Assembly: GCA_035258605.1 (NCBI GenBank)
Contig: DATFXD010000447.1
Coordinates: 1 to 26,824 of the forward strand
Reading direction: 5' to 3'
Origin: AWTP1-13 sp035258605
Lineage (GTDB): Bacteria; Pseudomonadota; Alphaproteobacteria; Rhizobiales; Hyphomicrobiaceae
Length of the DNA stretch: 26,824 nt
Within the stretch, counting starts at the first letter, position 1, and the number at the start of each line of letters is the position of its first letter. Shown here in pieces: positions 1-7,408 of the stretch. Position numbers and translations under genes: made by a program. The notes below the pieces were generated by a model. That model worked only from the letters and a program-made list of their open reading frames with translations, was not told where the DNA came from and searched no databases.

Positions 1-1583
1 GAGGGCGTGCGCGGCATCTGCGGGATCAGCACCAGCCGCTCCGGCCAATAGGGCTTGGCCATACCCTCGGCGGCGAGAAACCGCGTCAAGCTGGCCAAGC
101 TCACGGTGTGGTTGGGCTTCGCCACAATGAAGGCGCACGCGCGCTCGCCCAGCCGCGCATCGGGCATGGCGACGACGGCGCACTCGGCCACCTCCGGGTG
201 CCGGTAGATGAGGTTCTCGACCTCGGCGACGGGAATGTTTTCGCCGCCGCGAATGATTACGTCCTTGCTGCGGCCGACGATACGGATGTAGCCGTCGGCG
301 TCCATGCGCGCCAGATCGCCGGTATCGAACCAGCCGTGCTGGTCGGTGGCATTGAGCTCGGGCCGTTTCAGGTAGCCGATGAAATGGGTAATGCCGCGCG
401 CCTGCAGGTGCCCGACGGTGTCGGCCGGCAGCGGCGTGCCGTGGTCGTCGACGATCCTCACTTCGCTGCCGGGCAGCGCCCGACCATCGGTCTCGACCAC
501 CTTTACCGCCGGATCGCGCTTGCGCGTGATGGTCAGCCCGGCGTTCTCCGTCATGCCCCAGCAGGACAAGACGTCGAGCCCGACGTCCGCTCTTGCCCGC
601 TCGATCAGCACCCGCGGGATCGGTGCGCCGGCGCACACCCAGGTGGCGAGCGTGCGGCGCATGCGCGCCCGCGCCTCCGCCGGCAGCTCCAGCAGGTCGG
701 AAAGGAACGGCGTCGAGCCCATGCTGAAGGTCGCGCCCTCGCGCTCGATCAGCACTGCCGCCTGGGGCGCCGACCAGTGGTCGAGCGCCACGGTCTTGGT
801 GTGCAGCACGATCGGCATCAGCATGCCGTAGAGAAATCCGGTCTGGTGGGCGTAGGGTGAACCCATGAACACCACGTCGGTATGATCGAGCGGAATATCG
901 GCGATGAACGCGGCGGCGGCGGCGAGCACGGTATTGGCGGTGTGCAGCACGGCCTTGGGTTCGCCCGAGGTGCCCGACGTGTAGATCAGTTCGACCACGT
1001 CGTTGGGGGTCGGGTGCTCGGCGGCAAGCCTCGCCTTCTCCGCCGGCGTCAAGGCCGGGCGGTCGAGGAGGGCACGCGCGAAGTCATGATCGCCATCGCC
1101 GCCGACCACAAAGGTGTGCGCCAAATTCGGCAGCTCGGGGCGGATCTCATCGAGCATTGCCCAATGATCGAAGCCGCGCCAGAGCCGGGGAATGACCACC
1201 ACCTTGGCCGCGCCGAAGCCCAGCATGAAGCGCAACTCGCGCTGCCGGAAGATCGGCATCAGCGGATTGGCGATGGCGCCGATGCGGTTGGCGGCGTAGG
1301 TGAGGGCAATGAACTCCCACCAGTTCGGCAGCTGGAAGGCGACCACATCGCCCTTGCCGATGCCGCGCTCTTTCAGCCCCTGCGCCACCTTGTCGACGCG
1401 CTCGCCGAGTTCGGCGTAGCTGAGGCGAAGCTCGGCGCCGAGCGCGCTGTTCCAGCCGACGAAGGCGGTGCGATCGGAATGCGTGCGCACGGCATGATCG
1501 AGGTCGTCGATCGGCAGGCGGCCGGGCCAAAGCGCCGAGTCCGCCGCGATCCGGCTTGGCGGCAGCCGCACCTGTGGTGCCAT
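1..1583 (-). CDS. aliA: Cyclohexanecarboxylate-CoA ligase-like acyl-CoA synthetase, partial
   Basis: This ANL-superfamily enzyme would activate a ring carboxylic acid to its CoA thioester with ATP, the entry step of the pathway encoded upstream. The 527 visible residues contain the P-loop-like motif YTSGTSGEPK, the A5 motif CWGMTE, the GWFDTGD motif and the hinge GRSKDVIIRGGENIP. The frame is still open at the left edge, ending QMPRTP, where the usual SGK motif with the catalytic lysine should follow, so only about 20 residues are missing. The ATG is preceded by AGGAGTGGGTC. It is the last visible gene of the leftward operon, 42 bases after badH. The family call (AliA rather than a generic fatty acyl ligase) rests on the overall resemblance, including the PNWWEF segment, and on the neighbouring aliB and badH genes. 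A related alicyclic or aromatic acid is a possible alternative substrate. Confidence 0.88.
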   Translation of the reverse strand, partial: MAPQVRLPPSRIAADSALWPGRLPIDDLDHAVRTHSDRTAFVGWNSALGAELRLSYAELGERVDKVAQGLKERGIGKGDVVAFQLPNWWEFIALTYAANRIGAIANPLMPIFRQRELRFMLGFGAAKVVVIPRLWRGFDHWAMLDEIRPELPNLAHTFVVGGDGDHDFARALLDRPALTPAEKARLAAEHPTPNDVVELIYTSGTSGEPKAVLHTANTVLAAAAAFIADIPLDHTDVVFMGSPYAHQTGFLYGMLMPIVLHTKTVALDHWSAPQAAVLIEREGATFSMGSTPFLSDLLELPAEARARMRRTLATWVCAGAPIPRVLIERARADVGLDVLSCWGMTENAGLTITRKRDPAVKVVETDGRALPGSEVRIVDDHGTPLPADTVGHLQARGITHFIGYLKRPELNATDQHGWFDTGDLARMDADGYIRIVGRSKDVIIRGGENIPVAEVENLIYRHPEVAECAVVAMPDARLGERACAFIVAKPNHTVSLASLTRFLAAEGMAKPYWPERLVLIPQMPRTP

Positions 1584-1625
1584 GACCCACTCCTGTTCTC
1601 GACCCCTGCCGCGCCTGATCGCCGC

Positions 1626-2366
1626 TCAGCCGGCCATGGTCAGGCCGCCGCTCACGCTCAGGATCTGCCCCGTCACGTAGTCGCTGGTCGGGCCGGCGAA
1701 GTAGAGGATCGCCCCGGCGATGTCTTCGGGGGTGGCGAGGCGGCGGAACGGGATCGCGCGCATGAGGGCTTCGCGCATGCGCTCCGGGTTGGCGTGGAAC
1801 AGCGGCGTATCGGTCGGGCCGGGACAGACGCAGTTGACGGTGATCTTGTGTCGGGCACCCTCGCGGGCCAGCGACTTGGTGAAACCGATAATGCCGCCCT
1901 TGGCCGCCGCATAGGGTGTCTCGCCCAGGCTGCCGACGCGGCCGGCATCGCTGGCAACGAAGACGACCTTGCCGCCACCATGGTCGATCATGGCCGGAAA
2001 CAGGGCGCGCGTCAGCCGCAACGGGCCGATCAGGTTGATGCCCAGCACCTTGTCGATGAAGGCCTGATCGGCGTCGATGAAGGGCTGCGTCCGGTCCCAG
2101 CCCGCGGCATTGACCAACACGTCGATCCGGCCGGCGGTCCGCGCCAGGGCCTCGCTGGCGCAGGCCGCGACGCTGGCACCATCGGTAAGCTCCAGGCTGA
2201 TGAAGTCGACGGCGCCGCCGCTGAGCGCGATCGTCTCCTGGGCCCCGGCCGCATTGACGTCGCACAACAGCACGCGCGCCCCCGCCGCGGCCAGCATCAG
2301 CACCGTGGCCCTACCGATGCCGGAGGCGCCGCCGGTCATCACCACGGTTTTGTGTTTGAGCAGCAT
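1626..2366 (-). CDS. badH: 2-hydroxycyclohexanecarboxyl-CoA dehydrogenase (SDR family)
   Basis: This 246-residue classical short-chain dehydrogenase would oxidise 2-hydroxycyclohexanecarboxyl-CoA to the 2-keto form using NAD. Visible features are the glycine motif TGGASGIG (11-18), Asp36 after beta-2 (NAD preference), the NAAG motif, and a full catalytic set Asn111, Ser139, Tyr152 and Lys156. The segments NAAGWD, ASDAGRVGS, PGPTDT and the C-terminus SVSGGLTM match my memory of R. palustris BadH closely. The start is the ATG behind AAGGAGACC; upstream in-frame codons would run into badK. It sits between the badK-like gene (88-base gap) and aliA in a leftward operon, which fits the third beta-oxidation-like step. 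Confidence 0.88.
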   Translation of the reverse strand: MLLKHKTVVMTGGASGIGRATVLMLAAAGARVLLCDVNAAGAQETIALSGGAVDFISLELTDGASVAACASEALARTAGRIDVLVNAAGWDRTQPFIDADQAFIDKVLGINLIGPLRLTRALFPAMIDHGGGKVVFVASDAGRVGSLGETPYAAAKGGIIGFTKSLAREGARHKITVNCVCPGPTDTPLFHANPERMREALMRAIPFRRLATPEDIAGAILYFAGPTSDYVTGQILSVSGGLTMAG

Positions 2367-2454
2367 GTGGTCTCCTTCCGCGGGTTTAACGCCGGTTTTC
2401 TCACGGGGCTCGGGGCCGCTGGCGGCAACGCCGGGGCGGACGCCCAGTCGGCCG

Positions 2455-3237
2455 CTAGCGGCCGGCGCCGGCCAGGAATTGGTGAATGCGCCGCTGCGTT
2501 TCCTCCGTTGCCAACAAGCGCCCGGTCCATTCCGTCTCCGCCGCAAAGCCGTTGCGTTCCGGATCGCGCGCCAGGCGCATGCACACCTTGGCCGCCGCCA
2601 AGCTGAGCGGCGGCAGCCCGGCGAGGCGCGTCGCGATCGCCTTGGCCTCGGCGGCAAGCGCGCTGCGCGGCACCGCCCATTGCACCATGCCGAGCTCGCG
2701 CGCGGTGGCGCCGTCGACCCGTTCGCCGGTGAGCAGCAGGCGTGCGGCGATACCCGGGCCGGCGATCCAGGTCAGGCGCTGCGTGCCGCCGCCGCCCGGC
2801 AACAGGCCGAGCCCGACCTCCGGCAACCCGAGCCTGGCCTCGTGAGCGGCGATGCGCAGATCGCAGCCGAGCGCCAGCTCGAAGCCACCGCCCATGGCGG
2901 CGCCGCCGATTTCGGCGAGGCTGACCTGGGGCAGGCAGCTGATGCGTTCAAACAAGGCTTGGAACGGTCGCGTCACCTTGGCGGCGGCCGCAAGCTTGTC
3001 GTCGCTGGCAAAGTGGCTCGCAATCTCGTTGAGGTCGGCGCCGGCCGAAAACGTGCGCCCGGCGCTGCGGATGTGCAGCACGCGCCAATCCCGCCGCGTC
3101 GCCAGGCCATCGAGGATGCCGTTGAAGGCGGCAAACATGTCGGCATTGAAGGCATTGACCGGCGGCCGGTTGAGGGTGGCGGTGGCGATGCCATCGGCCA
3201 CCTTGAGGCCTATGATGTCGGCGTCGATCTCAGCCAT
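2455..3237 (-). CDS. badK: Enoyl-CoA hydratase, probable cyclohex-1-ene-1-carboxyl-CoA hydratase
   Basis: This crotonase-superfamily protein of 260 residues would add water across the ring double bond made by the adjacent dehydrogenase. The oxyanion-hole segments SAGADL (64-69) and GGAAMGGGFE are present, and both hydratase glutamates are in place (Glu120 in GFELAL, Glu140 in LPEVGLGLLPG, spaced by 20 as in rat Glu144/Glu164). It is therefore expected to be an active hydratase rather than an isomerase. The ribosome-binding site is weak, and translation may be coupled to aliB 40 bases upstream. Overall similarity to the R. palustris BadK I remember is moderate, so the substrate is inferred mainly from the operon with aliA, aliB and badH. 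Confidence 0.8.
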   Translation of the reverse strand: MAEIDADIIGLKVADGIATATLNRPPVNAFNADMFAAFNGILDGLATRRDWRVLHIRSAGRTFSAGADLNEIASHFASDDKLAAAAKVTRPFQALFERISCLPQVSLAEIGGAAMGGGFELALGCDLRIAAHEARLGLPEVGLGLLPGGGGTQRLTWIAGPGIAARLLLTGERVDGATARELGMVQWAVPRSALAAEAKAIATRLAGLPPLSLAAAKVCMRLARDPERNGFAAETEWTGRLLATEETQRRIHQFLAGAGR

Positions 3238-3277
3238 GGCTGTCAGCCATCCCGGGTTTGGCGCGCGGCCGGCGGCA

Positions 3278-4414
3278 TCAGGCCCCGCCCAGGCTGCGGC
3301 TGATGACAAGGCGCTGGATGTCGTTGGTGCCCTCGTAGATTTTGGCCCCGCGCACGCCGCGGTAGATGCGCTCGACCTCGAATTCCTGCATGTAGCCGGC
3401 ACCGCCCAGGGTCTGGATGGCATCCGAACAGACCCGCTCGGCGGTCTCGGAGGCCACCAGCTTTGCCATCGAGGCCTCCACCAGGCACGGCTGTCCCGCA
3501 TCCTTGAGGGCGGCGGCGTGCAAGGTCAGCTGCCGCGCCGCCTCCAGGCTGGCGGCCATGTCGGCGAGGCGGAACGACACCGCCTGGTGCTCGAAGATGG
3601 TCTTGCCGAAGGCTCGGCGCTCGTGCGCGTACTTGACGGCGATGTCGAGCGCCGCGCGCGCCATGCCGACGCTTTGCGAGGCAATGCCGATGCGGCCGCC
3701 TTCCAGGTTGGCAAGCGCGATGCGATAGCCCTGGCCCTCCTCACCCAGCCGATCCGCAACCGGGACCTTGACCTCATCGAACGCGATCTCGCAGGTGTCG
3801 GAGGCATTCTGGCCCATCTTTTTCTCGATCCGGGTCACCCGATAGCCGGGAGCCTTGGTATCGACGATGAAGGCCGAGATGCCGCGCTTGCCGGCATCGG
3901 GGTTGGTCACCGCAATGACCAGCGCGATGTCGGCGGTGGCGCCGCTGGTGATGAACTGCTTGACGCCCGATAGCAGGTAGTGCTCGCCCTTGCGCCTGGC
4001 CGAAGTCTTGATGGCGGCGGCGTCGGAACCACCTTGCGGCTCGGTCAGGCAGAAGGCGCTGAGCTTGCGGCCGGTCGCCAGATCGCGCACGTAGCGCTGC
4101 TTTTGTGGCTCGCTGCCGTAGCTGAGGATCGGCATGACGCCGACCGAGTTGTGGCCGCTCACCACGGTGGCAAGCGCGCCGTCGCCGGCGGCGATTTCCT
4201 GCAGGGCCAGCGAGTAGGCAACGTGGTCGGCGCCGCTGCCGCCCCACTCGGTCGGCACCGTCATGCCCATCAACCCGAGCGCGCCGAGCTCCGCAAACAA
4301 CCCCGGCCGGAATGCCGCGCGCCGTTCCCATTCGGCCGAGTACGGCGCTACTTGATTGCGCACGAACTTGCGCGCCGTCTCCTGGATCAAAAGCTGCTCT
4401 TCGGTCAATACCAT
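3278..4414 (-). CDS. aliB: Acyl-CoA dehydrogenase, probable cyclohexanecarboxyl-CoA dehydrogenase
   Basis: This 378-residue FAD-dependent acyl-CoA dehydrogenase is of normal family length. It should introduce the 1,2 double bond into the ring thioester and pass electrons to ETF. The FAD/substrate signature CLTEPQGGSDA and the C-terminal signature QTLGGAGY are present. Glu361 in KIYEGTNDIQ occupies the position of the catalytic base in short- and medium-chain family members. It is the first gene of the leftward operon; its ATG follows GAGGTCGC and lies about 27 bases from a predicted transcription start inside the TetR operator region. The family call is certain. The cyclohexane specificity is inferred from linkage with aliA, badH and badI. 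Confidence 0.87.
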   Translation of the reverse strand: MVLTEEQLLIQETARKFVRNQVAPYSAEWERRAAFRPGLFAELGALGLMGMTVPTEWGGSGADHVAYSLALQEIAAGDGALATVVSGHNSVGVMPILSYGSEPQKQRYVRDLATGRKLSAFCLTEPQGGSDAAAIKTSARRKGEHYLLSGVKQFITSGATADIALVIAVTNPDAGKRGISAFIVDTKAPGYRVTRIEKKMGQNASDTCEIAFDEVKVPVADRLGEEGQGYRIALANLEGGRIGIASQSVGMARAALDIAVKYAHERRAFGKTIFEHQAVSFRLADMAASLEAARQLTLHAAALKDAGQPCLVEASMAKLVASETAERVCSDAIQTLGGAGYMQEFEVERIYRGVRGAKIYEGTNDIQRLVISRSLGGA

Positions 4415-4447
4415 GCGACCTCGACCGTGCGCGGGAGCTTGACTTTC

Positions 4448-4476
4448 AACCTACGATTGATTGAATGGTCAGTCAA
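4448..4476 (-). promoter_or_regulatory. Predicted sigma-70 promoter of the ali/bad operon
   Basis: Reading leftward, TTGACT (4476-4471, five of six consensus bases) is followed by a 17-base spacer and TAGGTT (4453-4448, a weaker -10). This would start transcription near 4441, about 27 bases before the aliB ATG. The -35 box and spacer lie within the 22-bp palindrome, so a bound repressor would block polymerase. Confidence 0.5.
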
Positions 4477-4477
4477 T
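4456..4477. promoter_or_regulatory. 22-bp palindromic operator, probably for the adjacent TetR regulator
   Basis: The half-sites ATTGAnTGA and TCAnTCAAT are separated by four bases, giving 8 of 11 symmetric positions on each arm. The site is in the divergent gap between aliB and the tetR-like gene, the classic position for a TetR-family operator controlling both directions. I found no second copy upstream of badI or of the transporter genes. Confidence 0.65.
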
Positions 4478-4503
4478 TAGGTGCTGGACGGGCGGCAGCG
4501 GAC

Positions 4504-5163
4504 ATGGGTGCAATGCAGGTCACCAGCATGGTCGAGGATCCCGAGCTGGTGCAACGCCGGCGCAAGGAAATCGTCGCCGCCGCCGCCGAGCTGTTTTCCA
4601 AACAAGGCTTCTACCGCACCACCATCAAGGAGATTGCCAGCCTCGCCGGCATCAGTTCCGGCCTGGTCTATCAGTACGTGCGCGAGAAGGACGATCTGTT
4701 GCTGCTGGTGATCCTGGAGGTGGTCGATGCCTATGCGCGCGAGATCCCACCGGCGCTGGCGGGCATCGATGATCCGATCGAGCGGCTGGTGGCCACGGTC
4801 GACGCCTACTGTCGCGTGGTCGACAAGCGCCGCGCCGCCACCGTGCTGGCTTACCGCTCGACCAAGTCGCTGTCTCCCGACCGCCGGCGCTTCATCCAGC
4901 GGCGTGAGCTTGAGACCAACCAGATGATCAGCGCGGCGATCGCCGACTGCATCCGCAGCCGGCTGGTGCGCAAGATCAATGTCGATGTACTCACCTACCA
5001 GATCGTCTTGATCGCCCACGGCTGGGCGCTGAAGAGCTGGTATCTCAAGACCAGGCTATCGATCGAGCAGTACATCCGCGACAGCCTTGACATCCTGCTC
5101 GGTGGCATCCTCACCCCCAGCGGTCGCAGGCGCTACGCCGCCCGCAAAAGCCGACGCAAGTGA
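4504..5163 (+). CDS. TetR/AcrR-family transcriptional regulator
   Basis: This is a 219-residue helix-turn-helix regulator. The N-terminal TetR domain (about residues 18-66) shows the typical run AAELFSKQGFYRTTIKEIA, then AGISSGLVYQYVREKDDLL. The rest is a helical ligand-binding domain ending in a basic tail. An in-frame ATG at 4465 exists but lies inside the palindromic operator, so I chose the ATG at 4504; 4513 and 4528 are also possible. It is transcribed away from aliB and is followed after 38 bases by badI, so it may share a transcript with badI and the transporter. The ligand is probably a pathway acyl-CoA, by analogy with TetR regulators of beta-oxidation and with R. palustris BadR. BadR itself is a MarR protein, so this is a non-homologous replacement. 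Confidence 0.88.
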   Translation: MGAMQVTSMVEDPELVQRRRKEIVAAAAELFSKQGFYRTTIKEIASLAGISSGLVYQYVREKDDLLLLVILEVVDAYAREIPPALAGIDDPIERLVATVDAYCRVVDKRRAATVLAYRSTKSLSPDRRRFIQRRELETNQMISAAIADCIRSRLVRKINVDVLTYQIVLIAHGWALKSWYLKTRLSIEQYIRDSLDILLGGILTPSGRRRYAARKSRRK

Positions 5164-5201
5164 CAGCTTTTCGATAGCTCAGCAGCCAGACAGAGGCAGA
5201 C

Positions 5202-5990
5202 ATGACGACCACCTTCACCGACCTCCTGTACCAGGAGGAAGCCGGCGTAGCCACCATCACCATCAACCGCCCCAAGGTCTTGAACGCGTTCAGCGCCCAT
5301 ACCGTCGAGGAGCTGATCCAGGCCTTCCTCAAGGCCGGTTGGAACAAGTCGATCGGCGTGATCGTGCTCACCGGCGTTGGTGACCGCGCCTTTTCCACCG
5401 GCGGCGATCAATCGGCGCACGTCGGCAACTACGATGGTCGCGGTACCAACGGCATGCCGATCGAAGAGCTGCAGTCGCTGATCCGCGACGTGCCGAAGCC
5501 GGTGATCGCTCGGGTTGCCGGCTACGCCATCGGCGGCGGCAACGTGCTCGCGACCATCTGTGATCTGACCATCGCCTCGGACAAGGCGATTTTCGGCCAG
5601 GTCGGCCCGCGCATGGGTTCGGTCGATCCCGGGTTCGGCACCGCCTATCTTGCCCGGGTCGTGGGCGAGAAGAAAGCGCGCGAGATCTGGTATCTGTGCC
5701 GGCGCTACACGGCGCAGGAGGCGCTGGCGATGGGGCTGTGCAACGTTGTGGTGCCGCACGCCGAGCTCGACGCCGAGGTTGCCAAATGGTGCCAGGAGCT
5801 GATGGAGAAGAGCCCGACCGCGCTCGCCATTGCCAAGCGCTCGTTCAATGCCGACAGCGAGAATATCCGCGGCATCGGCGCCTTGGGCATGCAGGCGCTG
5901 GCCCTTTACTATCAAACCGAAGAGTCGAAGGAGGGCGCCGCCGCCTTCCGCGAAAAGCGCAAGCCGGACTTTCGCGCCAAGGTAAAATAA
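5202..5990 (+). CDS. badI: 2-ketocyclohexanecarboxyl-CoA hydrolase
   Basis: This 262-residue crotonase-superfamily ring-cleavage enzyme hydrolyses 2-ketocyclohexanecarboxyl-CoA to pimeloyl-CoA. It belongs to the MenB-like branch. Diagnostic segments are STGGDQ (65-70), NYDGRG (76-81), GYAIGGGNVLATICDL, and FGQVGPRMGSVDPG (131-144) with Asp142. These match R. palustris BadI almost residue for residue as I remember it. The hydratase glutamates of the badK-like paralogue are not conserved here, as expected for a hydrolase. A GAGG element lies 9 bases before the ATG. Its presence identifies the whole cluster as an alicyclic-acid route and not ordinary fatty-acid oxidation. It is placed with the regulator and not with the other four enzymes. 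Confidence 0.94.
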   Translation: MTTTFTDLLYQEEAGVATITINRPKVLNAFSAHTVEELIQAFLKAGWNKSIGVIVLTGVGDRAFSTGGDQSAHVGNYDGRGTNGMPIEELQSLIRDVPKPVIARVAGYAIGGGNVLATICDLTIASDKAIFGQVGPRMGSVDPGFGTAYLARVVGEKKAREIWYLCRRYTAQEALAMGLCNVVVPHAELDAEVAKWCQELMEKSPTALAIAKRSFNADSENIRGIGALGMQALALYYQTEESKEGAAAFREKRKPDFRAKVK

Positions 5991-6028
5991 GAGCGATAAG
6001 GACGATTTGACTTCGAGCCCAACTCGGC

Positions 6029-6053
6029 GATTGACGCCCGGCGGGCGCCAATC
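6029..6053. repeat. 25-bp near-perfect inverted repeat in the livK leader
   Basis: Two 12-base arms (GATTGACGCCCG and CGGGCGCCAATC) flank one central base, with a single mismatch. It lies between badI and the binding-protein gene, 39 bases after badI. No T-tract follows, so it is more likely an operator or an mRNA hairpin than a strong terminator. Confidence 0.5.
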
Positions 6054-6124
6054 CACAGTGAGCGGTGAGCTGCTACACCCACAACGAGCGGCCAACAAAC
6101 AATGAACGCCAAAGGAGGAAACCG

Positions 6125-7315
6125 ATGAAGCGTGTCATGCTTGCTGTGATCGGCTTGGCGGCGCTGCTGGTCCCGGCCCACAGCCGCGCGCAGCAGCCGA
6201 TCAAGGTCGGCTACCCGATGATCCTGTCGGGGCCGGGAGCGCTGTTCGGTGAACCGGCGCTCAAGGGCGCGCAGATGTATGTCGAAGAGATCAACGGCAA
6301 GGGCGGCGTGCTGGGGCGCAAACTCGAGCTCATCACCCGCGACACCAAGGGCAACGCCGATGAGGCGGTGCGCGTGTCGCGCGAGCTGATCCTCAAGGAC
6401 AACGTCGACTTCCTGGTTGGCACCTTAACGTCGGCGGAAGGTCCGGCGGTCTCCACCATCGCCAAGGAGAACAAGATCGTCTTCATCGCGCCGATCCCGA
6501 AGACCGATCAGCTGACGGCGCCGGCCAATCTGCACCCTTATGTGTTTCGCACCGCTTCCAATACCACCATCGAGGGCCGTACCGCGGCCGAGATCGTGGC
6601 CAAGTGGCCGGTGAAGAAGATCGCCACCATCGCCCCCGACTACGCCTATGGCCAGGACGTGGCCAAGGCATTCGTCGAGCACATCAAGAAGCTCAAGCCC
6701 GAGGTCGAAATCGTCGATCAGCAATGGCCAAAGCTGGGCGAGGCCGACTACACGCCATTCATCAACGCGCAAATGGGCAAGAAGCCCGAAGCGGTGTTCT
6801 CGGCGCTGTGGGGCGGCCACTTCCTGACCTTCGCCAAGCAGGCCAAGCCGCTCAAGTATTTCGACAGCATCAACTACAACTTCATCGCCGGCGGCGAGGG
6901 TGCCTCGATTGAGTCGACACGCGCCATGGGCGCCGACTATCCGGTCGGCATCTGGGGCAACGCCTACGACGCCTTCAATTGGGACGGGGCGCCGCCAGCA
7001 CACAAGGACTACATCGCCCGCATCAGCGCCTATACCAAACAGGACCCGCCCTCATCTTGGCCGGTCACCGGCTACGTCGGCATGCAGATGCTGGTCGAGG
7101 CGATCAAGAAGGCAAACAGCGTCGATTCGGAAAAGGTGGCCAAGGCGCTGCTCGATCTCACCATCGACACGCCGATCGGCAAGCAGACCATGAGCGGCAA
7201 GGACCATCAGGCCAATCGCGGCCAGGTGTGGGGCAAAACGGTGATCGATCCCAAGTATCCGTTCGCGATCATGAAGGACATCCTCTACATCGATCCGACG
7301 CCGTTCATGAACTGA
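6125..7315 (+). CDS. livK: Periplasmic substrate-binding protein of a branched-chain-amino-acid-type ABC importer
   Basis: This 396-residue protein captures substrate in the periplasm and delivers it to the membrane components encoded next. The N-terminus MKRVMLAVIGLAALLVPAHSRA is a clear Sec signal peptide with likely cleavage after SRA. The mature part begins QQPIKVGYPMILSGPGALFG and follows the type I periplasmic binding fold (Peripla_BP_6), with two lobes linked near residues 130-140 and 270-280. An in-frame ATG-like start upstream is ignored because AAAGGAGG sits just before the ATG at 6125. In this context the substrate is more likely an aromatic or alicyclic carboxylate than an amino acid, since HAAT-family importers of this kind are known beside aromatic-acid genes. 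That is inference. Confidence 0.9.
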   Translation: MKRVMLAVIGLAALLVPAHSRAQQPIKVGYPMILSGPGALFGEPALKGAQMYVEEINGKGGVLGRKLELITRDTKGNADEAVRVSRELILKDNVDFLVGTLTSAEGPAVSTIAKENKIVFIAPIPKTDQLTAPANLHPYVFRTASNTTIEGRTAAEIVAKWPVKKIATIAPDYAYGQDVAKAFVEHIKKLKPEVEIVDQQWPKLGEADYTPFINAQMGKKPEAVFSALWGGHFLTFAKQAKPLKYFDSINYNFIAGGEGASIESTRAMGADYPVGIWGNAYDAFNWDGAPPAHKDYIARISAYTKQDPPSSWPVTGYVGMQMLVEAIKKANSVDSEKVAKALLDLTIDTPIGKQTMSGKDHQANRGQVWGKTVIDPKYPFAIMKDILYIDPTPFMN

Positions 7316-7337
7316 TGCCACGCTGGCCGGTTTGCGC

Positions 7338-7368
7338 GGCGGGCGCAGGGCGCAGCCTCCCGCCCGCC
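7338..7368 (+). terminator. Stable hairpin between the binding-protein and permease genes
   Basis: The arms GGCGGGCG (7338-7345) and CGCCCGCC (7361-7368) pair perfectly, and the loop contains a further AGG/CCT pairing. No U-tract follows. It is placed where binding-protein operons often carry an mRNA-stabilising or partially terminating hairpin, which would make the binding protein more abundant than the membrane subunits. Confidence 0.5.
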
Positions 7369-7408
7369 AGCAACCGGCGCGCTGCCGGCACGCGGCACCT
7401 CAGGTCGC

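Noticed and set aside
882..2606. Long rightward open frame of 574 codons opposite the aliA/badH genes
   Set aside because: It is an antisense shadow of GC-rich genes; the translation is low-complexity and Arg/Gly/Asp-rich with no family features, while the opposite strand encodes clear enzymes.
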